DNA from: Mycogone perniciosa
Taxonomy: Eukaryota; Ascomycota; Sordariomycetes; Hypocreales; Hypocreaceae
Reading direction: 5' to 3'
Length of the DNA stretch: 64,000 nucleotides
Assembly (NCBI GenBank): GCA_025331125.1
Contig: JAOALB010000031.1
Span: 310,001 to 374,000 of the forward strand
Shown here piece after piece: positions 46,937 to 58,900 of the stretch. Made by a program: the position numbers and the translations under genes. How positions within the stretch are numbered: the first letter of the stretch is position 1; every line of letters starts with the position of its first letter. The notes under the pieces were generated by a model. It did no database searches. It saw nothing but the letters and a program-made list of their open reading frames with translations, and was not told the origin of the DNA.

Positions 46937-49900
46937 AATAAAAAGTTTTATTTTTAATAGTTTAAATTATTAATAACTATTAAATTAAAGATTAACAAAA
47001 GCTTCTATTATTGATTGCTTTATAAATATATTAAGTATTTATAAATATTTTTAAGGCTTTTTTATAAATAGCCTTTATAGACTTTAAAAAATTAAATAAA
47101 AACTTTTCTTTAATTTAATTAATAATTATATAATGAATTAATACAAAGCTTTACTTAAGTAATAACTATTAATAAATTAAAGTATATTGTTTAATTTAAA
47201 TTATATAAAGTATTTTATAAGTAATAAGTAATTAAAAGTAAATTATATAAATTATAATTATAATGAAATATATAAATAGAAACTAATAAATAAAAGAAGA
47301 AAACTATTTTATTTTATAAAATAATAAAAGGTTAATTTTTATTATAGAATTTAAAGTTTAAAAATTAAATATATTAATTAAAAGAATATTTAATGATAAA
47401 GTTTCTTTAACTTTTATTAAATTATAATTAAAAGAAATCTTTACTATTAAAGTTAAATAAAAGCTTATAAAATTAAAAAGGTTAAATAAAGGGTTTTTTA
47501 TTGTTTATTGTAAATGAAAATAATAAAATTAAAAAAAATACCTTTATTTTACATTTTATTAAAAAGGTTAAAAGGTTAAGAATTTGAAAAAGTATATATA
47601 TAAAAAGCCTTTTTATATAAAATATTTTCATATATTACTTTAATACTTAAAATAACTTTTGTTAAGAAATAAGTTTAATTAAAGTTTAAATAACTATTAA
47701 ATTTAAATAGCTTTCAATTTTATATTATAAGCACTTTTTTAAAAGATTTTTAATATTTATTACTATAATATATTTATGGAAGAAAATTAAAAAAAACTTT
47801 AAATCTTTTAATAGTTTAAGTTTAATAAAATTTTGAATTTAAAAGCTTGAAATAATTTTAAATAATATAAAAGTATATATTATTAATGAGTAATTTAAAA
47901 GTATCAAAGAATTTAAAAAGATTAAATTTTAAATAAAGAATTTCCTTTTTTTCCTTTTAAACTTAAATTTAATATATATTTAAAGAAAAAAGCTTTTGAC
48001 CTTACTTTAACTTAATCCTGTACTGCTTTTAAAGCTTAAATTTAACAAAAACCTTTCTTTTAAATGAAACAAGATTTCTTACTTTTATAATAAACCTTTT
48101 TTAAAATAAAGTCCATTTAATAAATAATTTTAATAGTTTATTACAGGGACGTTTATGAATTCACTTTATAATAAAGGTTATTAATGTTAATAACTATATA
48201 AATAATACTTTAAAGCAATTCTTTAAAGGAAATAAACTTGATAAATTTAATTTATAAATTATATACTTTAGTAGAATTATTAAACTAATAAGCTTTACTG
48301 TTAAAATTGAAATTAATTATATATATATAAACTAAAGGTTTATAGTTATTTTATTATTAATATTTATTTTATAGCTTATCTTAATATTATAATAAAAACC
48401 TTTTAAACTAAAGTTTAACCTTTATTAGGTTTTATTATTATAAAAGAGTTAAATATATTATATTAAATATAATAGTTAAATTTGGTTTTAACTATTATAA
48501 GTTATAAAGTAGTTAAATAAAGAAAGAAATATAATTTAACGTTTACTTTTATAAATACTTTAATAATTGTTTATAAATTATATATAATTTATATATAAAG
48601 AAAGGTATTAAAGTAAATATTATATATTTTAAACTTAATAAATAAATATAAATATTAGAGATATTATATAGTATAATTGAATTAAGAAATATAATTGTTA
48701 AAATAAAGTTATAATTAGAATAAATATATATATAATTAAGATTAAGGAAAATATATATCAAAGTATTTAATCGGTAATTAAATAATATAAAATTATATAT
48801 TATTTTCAATTCTTTTATTTATAAAAAATAATGAAGATATTTTAAACTTTAAAAAATACATATTTTTTTTTAAAAAAGTATTTATTTTAATTAAAAAAAG
48901 TTAAAAGAATTTTAAAACCTTTTAAAAGCTTTAAATATTAAAAGACCTTTAAATACTATAAAATAAAATAGTTATAAAAGAGAAGCAAAAAAAGCTATTA
49001 TAAAAGTAACGAATATTATATTTAATATAAATTATATATTAATTACTTTTTTATATTATATATAATTTATTATAAAAGGATTTCTAATAAACCTTTTTAA
49101 AGGCTTCTTGAAATTGAAATATTACTTTACTATTTAAATTATATTAAATTTACTATTATATTTAAATTTAAAAACTTTAATTATAAAATCTTTAAAACTA
49201 TAAAACTTATTTTATTATTATTTGATATAAAAAGGGTTTTAAAGGTTTTTTATTAATAAAGTATTATTCGTAATATTTAAAAATAAAATCTTTTTAAAAT
49301 AATATTTTAAAGGTTTATTTAAAAGAATAGCTATTAATTGAATTATTTATGTAATTTATAATATTGAAGTTATTTTAAATAAACGAAAACTACAACTTTA
49401 CTTATAATAAAGATTTTCAAAACCTTTAATATTATTATAAAAACTAAATTAATTATATAGTTTAAATAATTAAGTTAATTTATTTAATTTATAAAATAAA
49501 TAAGCTTTTTTATAAGTAATAAGATTATTTTTATTTGTGAGAAATATATTTAATTTATTACACTTTCCTTCTAAATATACTATTTAATAAAACCTTTTTA
49601 TTTCTTTACTATATTAATATTATATAGTTCTTAAACTATTTAATGTAAAAGTTTATTATATTACTTTAAATATATAAATAATATATTTCTATTTAATATA
49701 AAAAGATTTGTTTAAAAAAGAATTAGCTTTATATAATAACTATATAATAAAATATTTAAATAGAATCCTAAATATAATATATTTAAATTGTATTAAAGTT
49801 AGGTTATTATACCTTTATTATATAAAAGGCTTAATTAATAAAGACACTATTATAATAAAATGAAAAACTTAATACTTAAAGGTTTGTTTAGATTAAAAGC

Positions 49901-51299
49901 CTTTTTTTAAAAAGCTTTATGAAAAGTATTTATAAATAAAATCTATAATAGTTTTAACTGTTTTTAAATAATTTAAAAGAATTTAAAAACCTGTATCTTT
50001 TAAGACTATAATATAAATTGTAAAGGCTTCTATTCATTGAATGTTTTATATTAAGTAAAAATATAATAGTTAAAGTATTAATAATAATTGTAAATTAACT
50101 TTATTAAATAAATAAATATAAAGATATTTAACTTAATAATTAAATTAAAGAAAGCCTTTACAATTATATTAAATCGAATTTCTTTTAATTTAAAAAACTA
50201 TTAATATATTTATTTCTTATAAGAAGTAAAAGGTTGTTATAATTAATATTATTTGAATTCAAATTTAATTTAAATATATAATAAACTTTATAAAATTCAA
50301 TTAAAACTATTTAATTAAGCAATATATTCATAAAAAACCTTTTTTCAATTATAATAAATTAAACCTATATATGTTATTTATTTTACTAATAAAAGTAGTA
50401 AATTTACTTTTGTTACTTAATAACTCTTATATATATTCTTTGATTTAAATTCATTTTAATAGACTTAAATTTAAAGGAAATATACACTCTACAACAATTA
50501 TTATTTTACAATAAAAGTAATTATAAATATGAAATATTCTAATAATATAACAATTTATAATATAAAAGTATAAATTACTTTAAGGGATATAAAGCTAATA
50601 GTTAAATATATAAAAGAAATTGTATAGTTTAAATAGCTTTTCTTTTAACTAAATAAACTAATTATTCATAAACTATTTAATAAACCTTTGTTATTTATAT
50701 AAAATATATATATATACTTTTAAAAATTAATTTAAAATAATTTATCTTATAAAGTATTATACTTTATAAATATTTATTTTATAAATTGTAATATATAAAG
50801 ATATTATAAGTAATAAATAAATTAATTATTTAATTAAAGAAAATATAGTTTTCTTTATTATATTATAAAATCAAGCTATAATTATATATATTAAAAAATC
50901 ACTTAAAAGGATTATAAAAGTACAGGAATAAAATAAATTTAATTAAACTTTAAAAGGCTATAAATAATAAAGATTTAAAGCCTTAGCCTCTTTTTTAAAG
51001 CTTAAAGTCTTTTACTTTATTTCTTATAACCTTTTAATAAATAAGTTAAAATCAAGAAACTGTTAAAAGTATTATAAATATTTTAAATATAATAAAGAGT
51101 TTATTTATAAATATAATAAGTTAAAAAAGTAAACTTATTTCAGAAAATATAAAATAATTAAACTTTCTTTTTAAATTCTTTTTTAAAAAACTTTCTTTTT
51201 ATTTATTTAACTTATAAAAAATAAAGCCTTTTAAAAATTACTAAAAGAAGTAAACTTTTATAGTTTCTTTTTAATAGAAATAAATTCATATTATTTAAA
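46937..51299. other. AT-rich RIP-degraded block, no gene
   Basis: About 4.4 kb of extreme A/T DNA. I see no repeat boundaries or coding potential; an 86-codon minus-strand frame at 48.55-48.81 kb is Ile/Tyr/Asn-only low-complexity and not a gene. Confidence 0.7.
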
Positions 51300-51748
51300 T
51301 TAACCCTTTTGCCTTTATAAATTAACACTTACTAAACAGCAGTATAAGCCGCCAGTAATATATAAGAGGTGGAATAAGTGGAATCATGGATAAAAAGGGG
51401 ATAGAACAGAAAGGAAAGGGACGGATACGCTTTTATGTGTATCAGCCAGCTCTTAATATCCTATTGCATATAAGGTATTTATATAACTAGTTTATTTAGT
51501 GGATATAATAAACAAATAAACAAATAAACTAAGTAGGTAAAATATAGTTGCATATAAACTAGGTAGGTTCACACCACAGGAAACCACTGTACAGATGAAT
51601 GTAAAATACCCACTCTTCCACCTTGTTAGGAAGTGTTCTTCACGACTCTATACTATCCATGCATGGGGTTCACGTCACTGATAGGACAGACACCCCAAGT
51701 CAGCTGCTCAGCGATCCAGACCACCGGGTCGGCCCCCTAATCTGTGTA
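51300..51748. other. transition from AT block to gene island 3; 3' flank of P450
   Basis: Composition returns to normal within this stretch. It holds a short AACAAATAAACAAATAAACT run and a repeated ACTAGGTAGGT/ACTAAGTAGGT word near 51.53-51.57 kb. The 3' UTR of the minus-strand P450 must lie at the right end. No gene recognised. Confidence 0.5.
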
Positions 51749-53524
51749 TTACCGAAGCTCCCTACGACGAATCCTGATCGTCTCAGAGAGCGGTGGCAAA
51801 GGCGAGTCTCCGAGAACTCTCATCCTCGGTGCAGGTCCAGTTGCTTGTATATCGTAATTAATGGCCATATAGGCCATCATTACCTTTGTTAGATGAACGA
51901 CCAACCAACGACCCGGACTACAAGTGGATTTAGTCAGCCACGTGGACAACAATTTTCCTTTGGGAAAGGATGATAGCAGTACTCACCAAGCGTGCCGTCC
52001 GTATCCCCAACCCAGATATCTGTCATTTATTTGACCAGCGTGAAGACCCTTGGACTGGCCACCTTTATTTAGATCGAGTTCCTCTTGCTCAGGGGTTTCA
52101 GGACCCTTGTCGGGGACCACAAAGCGGAAAGGATCGTAAACAGCCCCATTAGGATAATACCTACTATCTGTGTGAACGCTGTAGATCGGTACTCCAACCC
52201 ATGTTCCTGTCGGGATCAGTATCCCGTTAGGTAATCTTAGTCCGTCCGGCTTTACCACCTCTCTGGTGAGACCGTTGATCAGGGGCGGATGGATCCGCAG
52301 ACTTTCTCGTATCGCACTGTTCATGACTTCAAGACGCTTAATCATGGTGGCGTCCTCCCAATCTTTCGGGACTTGAAACAACGATTCGGCTTCTTCTCTC
52401 AGTCTCTCGTAAACTTGGACATCAGGGGAACAAGTTGTGATATCCATGGTGAAATGTGCCAAAAGAGACGATATTGGAAAGCTCGCACTAAATCCCTGAT
52501 GGATAAAAATGAGTGAGCAATACAGAATATAGGTAGAAAGAATGAGACGATAATAAATACCAAGACTAGCGCTTGCTGAACAAGCATTGTCGGACTAACA
52601 ACATCTCGGAGGTCTTTATGCTTTAGCGTTTCTCTGATGCATTGCGCAAGCACGTCGTCTTCATCTCTGATTCTATTCTCTTTCTTCTCAATATCAGACA
52701 ACCGATGCTGAACAATCGGAACAAGGACTTTGAAGATCTGTCTCTGGTAGTACCACAAGGGTATGCTGAATAAAGGTCCGACTATAGCCCTAAGTGGCGC
52801 CGGCAGTTGGTTGATCACCATCGCACCGATGCCGATTGTTGTCGTAAACTTGCAATACAACCTTAGAAAGTGTGGATCATGGCACACTGGAGCCCCGAAC
52901 ATGATCCGAGCCACAACCCTACTGTTAATCTCCTGCATTGTGCTGTAAAGGTTGAGTGTCCGCCAGACGGCATCGCTTTTGCCCAATACATCGTCGACAC
53001 TCGAGCGAACCTCGTGGTACATGGCCTTATGTAGCATGTCGAGCTTCCGCGTGAGACTGTCGTTGACGATCCTGGTCATAAACAATGTGGTGGACTGGTC
53101 ATCTATGCCTATTCTCAAGTGTTTCAGAGGATGGCGAATATCTCGTACTCTGCTGGTTGAAACGTCCGACTCCTGCTGCGCGGCAAACCATTTAACGTGC
53201 TCCGGAGGCAACATTATTTCGTCTCGGAAATCAAGGTTGGGAACGAAGAAAGGTTTCCCGGTATGAGAGTACTGCGGGTGGACCCTCAGTCTTCTTTCTT
53301 TTTTGAGCTGAAAACATACTTACTGTAGTGTAGCCATAATTTTGTACGCTTACACCGTCTCGGAGCTGGCGAAGGGCAGCTCTGAATGGCTTGAACAGCT
53401 CTTTCCGAATTCCGACTGTAGGGATCAAATTGTGGAGGGTCGTCTCGACTTTGGAAGACATGAAAAACCCGGTGTATACTAACAGAGCCAGGAGAGAAAG
53501 AAGAAAGATGAGAAGAAGAGCCAT
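51749..53524 (-). CDS. cytochrome P450 monooxygenase, CYP68-like (529 aa)
   Basis: ER-bound heme-thiolate monooxygenase resembling the CYP68/fungal ent-kaurene-oxidase-type group that oxidises terpenoid and other secondary-metabolite scaffolds. Exons on minus: 53524-53324, 53271-52561, 52495-51987 and 51917-51749; introns of 52, 65 and 69 nt, with the last splitting the heme-cysteine codon. I start at MALLLIFLLSLLALLVYTGF, because this places the membrane anchor at residues 1-20 and lies about 70 bp after a TATA-like element; an upstream in-frame ATG would only add non-membrane sequence. The K-helix ExxR is E368-S-L-R371. The heme loop is W467-GYGRHA-C474-PGRW, with Trp in the usual Phe place, a variant I associate with this clade. 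The I-helix GFSASFPISSLLAHF lacks the HTT-type acid/threonine core. Full length; frame continuous. Substrate unknown; it is 9.7 kb from the nearest other gene. Confidence 0.9.
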
Positions 53525-54471
53525 ACTGGATGGAGAGACAGAGTTACTCGCCGTGTTTACGTTGCGAGGACTAATAGTTGTGAATTGTGAAGTTTTATAT
53601 ACATGTAAGAAAAGTGGCAAAACGTAATCCAATATATCCTGGTTAGAATAAATACGTAAAACTAATATGTACAAGTCTTTAAATGCCTTATAGTGTGCTT
53701 TGTTCGGGCCTTTTGATCATTTAAGGATCTGGTACAAACTAGATCTATATAGGGACTAGAGGCGGCCACGGATGGATTTCAGAAATGAACCTTCTCCAAT
53801 CTTCGGAAAAATATGCTATTGAATTAGAGTGCTGTTAGTGGCCAATTGTGTAGCAATTACATAAAGTCTTTCTCCGATAACCAGGCAGTCTCACCTTCTA
53901 TCTCCTAGCGCCATGAGCCGTACCCACACGCCTAATACTACAGTTATCACGAGAACTGTTCTGTTATATTGTGATGTTGTTTCGTTTGTCGTTTCACCTC
54001 GATTTGAGCTGTCCAATCATTATATCAAAATACTAATCATTTGCTCTTAGAAGTCTATTACATATTTATCTTGACGCTTACTTATATCTGGGACGGCATA
54101 ATTTGCCTAGTTATTTTGGTGGGGGAAGCGGTCTTTCTCCTATTTTGCTTCTCTTTTCCCTTTTAGGTCTTAGGCTTTCAAGGGCCTCTTCGTTAACGAG
54201 ATTAAAAACTTGACTTTTCAAAGGATTAACATCGTGTTAAAGTAAGAAGACTGGATATATCACGCTAGTAAGCGCTAATGCGCACTAACTCGCACTATTT
54301 GCTGATATATATATTGCGTAAGCGATATATAAGGCGATATTGGTGCTTACAGTATTCCTTTTTCTCTTTTCTATATTTAGCTATATATACTTATACTATT
54401 TTATTAAGGGTAATTGGTATATCTAATACTCTTACATTTCTTTTATTAATTTACTAAAGAAACTTTAGTTA
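53525..54471. promoter_or_regulatory. upstream region of the CYP68-like gene and edge of island 3
   Basis: The first several hundred bases are the P450 promoter. Farther right, composition falls towards the AT block. A hairpin-capable TATATATTGC-GTAA-GCGATATATA lies at 54308-54331. I found no copy of the TTATCCG heptamer here, unlike the promoters of islands 1 and 2. No gene recognised. Confidence 0.5.
53592..53603 (-). promoter_or_regulatory. TATA-like element of CYP68-like gene
   Basis: On the minus strand TGTATATAAAAC lies about 70 bp before the chosen start codon at 53524. It supports that start over the upstream in-frame ATG. Confidence 0.5.
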
Positions 54472-55258
54472 TATCATAAGTTAACTATATTAAAGACTAG
54501 GTTATAGGGATATAAAGGAATATTACTTATATTAATTAAGTATTAGGAAATAAATACTATACTAAAAGTAAGTACTTAACTATTTACTACTTTAAAATAT
54601 ATGATTATTTACTTAATTAATCTACTATTATATTAATTATAATTATATATCCCTAATTATTAGTAATTTAGTATTTTGTCGAGAGGGAATTGGCACTCTA
54701 AACATACATACATACACACACACTAATAACCTAAATAAAGCGCGGGAACCGCGCTCTTAATAGAACCATAAAGCTGCAGTTGGGTAATATAGGGATTAAG
54801 AAATACTGCAAATTATTTAATTATAATATCTGCAGCCGAAAGCAATTAATGGTTACCTTTTTGCGCCTTAGCGGCTATAAAATTACAGGTAAAGTAATAT
54901 ATTTAAAGGGAATATAGGTTATTTATTATTAAACTAGGTCTATTTCTTTTATCTATATACTTTTATATTTTCCTAATCTAGTAATTATTTAAATAAATAA
55001 TAACTTTTTGGAAGTAAGCTAGTAAAAAGGAGTATAAGTATACTAGGTATATTAATTATCTTAAATAAAATATATATAATTAAGTTATTATTTATTAATA
55101 TTATTATTAAAATAATAATTACTAATAATATTTATTAAACTTATTTATTTTATAAAGTTAAAATAAATTAGTTTATTTAATATTTATTTTTAACCTTTTT
55201 ATAAATATAAATTTATAAACTTTAATTTATCCTTTAAAGAGTAATTTAAATTATTATA
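54472..55258 (-). mobile_element. family C LTR (inverted) interrupted by a family B element
   Basis: Decayed TGTCACGACC- and CGTTACA-type ends at 54472 and 55258 mark a minus-strand family C LTR. Removing the family B insertion leaves about 390 bp, close to the other copies. Confidence 0.6.
54675..55068 (+). mobile_element. 0.4-kb palindrome-bearing element (family B), copy 4
   Basis: Same length (394 bp) and orientation as copy 3, flanked by AGTAT (54670-54674) and AATAT (55069-55073, AGTAT after G-to-A). The GC palindrome AGCGCGGGAACCGCGCTCTT lies at 54739-54758. The 25 bases to its left match those left of copy 3, so both share one ancestral insertion site or the same target. Confidence 0.75.
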
Positions 55259-55731
55259 TATTAATAACTTTAATAAAAAAGGCTATTAAGAATTTTAAAT
55301 AATATTATAAATATATTGATTAAAATAAGTTTTTTAATGAACTTTAATACTTTACTTTTTAATAGCCTTTTTATAAAAATTAAAACAATAATAAAAATAA
55401 TAACATAAATAAAAGTAAAAGTAAAAATAAAGTAAAGTAAATAAAATAAGTTTATATTAATATAAAAAAAGCTTTTTAATATATTAAGGTTAATTATATA
55501 AAATAAAAATAATATTATTAATATTTAATTATAAAATATATTAAACTTTAATAAATAATTTAGTAATAATAAAGAATAATTATTAATTTTTAAAATTAAC
55601 TTTTATTTACTTTAAGCTTTATATTAAACTTTAAAAGGAATTAAGCTTTCAAGGATTTTACAAGGTTACTTAAAATATAGCCTTTTAAAGCTTTTAATAA
55701 AAACATTATAATATTTTAATTAGTTTTTATT
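55259..55731. other. AT-rich spacer, no gene
   Basis: Decayed A/T-rich DNA between the family C LTR and the gypsy element. Parts resemble 28.85-29.3 kb, which also follows a family C LTR, so it is probably the same flanking or host repeat. Confidence 0.5.
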
Positions 55732-55903
55732 TATTATGGTATAGGAAGGCAGGTTAAGGTAAATATTGTTATTGTACTGTAGAGAGTATAAAAGCCCTAA
55801 GGCTTTATAGAAAGCTATAGCTAGGAACGCGTTAAGGCCTAGTTATATAACTGGAGCTTATATAATAGGGCGTTAATATTGCATTATAGTTAATGCTGTA
55901 ACA
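55732..55903 (-). repeat. gypsy LTR (172 bp), 3' LTR
   Basis: Ends GCTGTAACA on the plus strand, preceded by TTATT and followed by the pyrimidine run that is the polypurine tract of the minus strand. Confidence 0.85.
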
Positions 55904-58900
55904 GTACCCCCCCCCTTTATCTTACTATTTAGCTGCGAATAACTATATTACTTGCATAAATTAAAATTCTAGGTAGTCTATCCTAATACCTATTATATAA
56001 AAGTAAATACAGCAAATTATATAGCTTTTTAATATTAATAATATATAATTTAGTTATAGGCTTTAATGCAGTATAGTTTTTAGTTAATATTTTATAGGCT
56101 TTAATATCTTTTTAATTATTTCCTTTTTTCCCTTTTTTATAACTCTTTTTAATATTTAGTATAATAAGTTTAGCTTTTTTAAGCTTTTTATATAAAACTT
56201 TTATATTACCTTTTTTTAACTTTATAAATCTTTAGATAGCTATTATATAGGAGTATAGTATTTCTATTTAATAATGTAATAAAATTTATTATTACTATAA
56301 TAATTTAAAAGCGCTTTAAACTCTTATTTCTTTTATACTTTATCTATATTATTTTCTTTTTTTAATACTTTACTTTAAATATTCCTTAATTTAAGCTTAT
56401 TAATTATTTTTTATTTAAAGTACAGTAAAGTAGCTATTTTAAATTATAAAACAGAGTTATATAAAAAAAAAATATTTATACCTTTTAGTAAACTAATAGT
56501 ATAAGCTTATAAATATACCTTTATTATTATATAAAGTCCTGCCTATTTATTATATAGTTTCTTTATTAGCTAGTTAATTTTTATATCTTATATATTAATA
56601 AAGACTTTTTACCTAATAGTATAAACTAATAATGCCTCCCATTATATATTTATATTTTCTTTATATCTTTATCTTAAAGGTTTCATAAAGGCTTTTAATT
56701 ATATAATAATATATTTAAATCAATTAGCAATAATATAAATATAAAAGAACTTTCTTTCTTTTATTATAAAAAGGTTTAGCGGGTAAAGCTATAAAGGCTG
56801 TATGTTTAAGTAAGGGTTAAATCTATAGTTAATAGACAATAGTAATATACTAATAGTTTTAAATACTATATTATTTATAGTAAATATAACTAATAAATGC
56901 TAATAGATTTAATTATTTTAATAAAGGTTAAAAAAGCTTATAGATAGTATTTTATATTTATATTAATTGTTTTAATTTAGCTATTAATTTCTAAAGTAAA
57001 AGGCTAATAATTATTTTAATATAACCTTTTATTACTTTAAAAGTTATTTTTAAAACTGTAATATAATCTATACATTATAATATAATATAATATTATTAAC
57101 TATACTATAAAGGCAGTAAATCTTATTAACAAATATATTGATTAACTTTTTTATTAATAGTAAAGTAATAAATATAAAATAATATATTTTTATAAAATAA
57201 TAGACTATTGTTAATAAATACTTATAAATAATATTATACTAGTAGGATTTAAGTAGTAATATAATATAGTTAATAAAGATATTTAATTATATATAAAATA
57301 GAATTAATAGTAGTTAAAAGAAGCTTTATAATAAAGATTATAAAGCCTTTATTTTAATATATAGTTTATAGGCTTATATAAATACTTTAGTATTTTTTAA
57401 AATTTATACTTATTATTTCTTTTACTATAATATTTTATTTATATATTACTGCAATTAAATTATTACTTAATATATCTTTTATAGGTATTATTATAGCTAT
57501 AAGGGCAGCTTTTATAGATATTTCTTAATTTAATAAAACCTTTTCTTAAAATATTATTTAAGTTTTAAAGCTAAAAAACTTTATAAAAAAGAGTATATTG
57601 CCTGTTTTTAATTTAGTTATTAAAAGGGTTTAGTCTTATAGGCCTATTTTCTGCTTTTTAATTTAAAGTATTACACTTTATAGCTTTAAAGCTAGGTTAA
57701 TAGATAATATGGAAATTAAAGTTAAAAAGGAATTTAAACTATTAAACCTATTATTAATTTAAGGCTTTAATTAAAGTAAAGTATTTAAAGTTTTTATAGT
57801 TTATAATAATATTAAATTCTTATAAGCTTTATAATTCTAGGTACTACTCCTTTATTATCTTAATAATAACTAAAAGCTCTTTATTATATATTTTATAATT
57901 ATATTTTTAAGTATTATTAATTGATTAATTCATTAATAAACTATTAACGTCCTATAGCAAAGGCCATTAATCCTAGTAAAGTAAAAGGATATCCTAGGCT
58001 AGTATTTAAATACTATCTAGGATTTTATAGCCTTAAGGGCAAAGTCGTTGAGCCCGATACCTGTTAATAGGTTAAAGGGCGCAGTTAAGGCTGTATAGGC
58101 TGGAGCCTGTATTAAATATCTTAAAATATACAGTTTATATACCTGGAAAAACCAGGACTTTTCTAGCCGATAATTTCTCTTATAACTTTACTTTAAATTA
58201 TATACTCTATAACCCTTTTAAATCCCTTTATAACCAGAATCTATATAATAGCAGTTGCGGCTAGTAGGAAAAACCCTAGAAAAGAGGCTAACCCCTCTTT
58301 TAATAAAAGAAAAACCCTTGTGACTGGTGCTGTTTTTTAGATATTAATAGGAGCAGCAGGGCCCTAACCTGCTATAGATCCTATCAGTATCTAATATCTA
58401 AAGCGGCCTGGTCCTAAGGCTATTTAGTCTTTAGATCCAGCAGTTTAAAGCAGGCAATGCAGTATAAAGCCAACTCTCTAAATATGCCTTTACTGCATTT
58501 TTAAACTATTAGGCAGCCAATAACTTAACAGCTATTGCGCTATTTCTTATAGCCTATGAAGGCTCCTGCACTAATAAGCCACAAATAGCTGCTAATATAG
58601 AAAATCTTTTATAGGAAAAAGCTGTTTGTTAAAGTATTATACTTTATAGAAAAGAATATAATAGGGTATAAAACGCCCTCTTTATTATACTGCAATAAAA
58701 TATTACTTAATGCTTAATTAGAAGTATTTTTTTTAAAGACTGTTTATTTCTTATAGTTAAAAAGGGCTAGGATTAAAGCTAATTTAAAAGTATATTTAAT
58801 TAAATTAAAGGCTTCCTATTATTTCTCTCTTTAACTATATAGTTAATCTTTTTTTAAAAGTTTATTTAATAGTGCAGCTATTTTAAAGGATTTTTAAATA

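Noticed and set aside
48549..48809. 86-codon Ile/Tyr/Asn frame
   Set aside because: Chance open frame in almost pure A/T DNA, as are those at 30566-30775 and 63117-63302.
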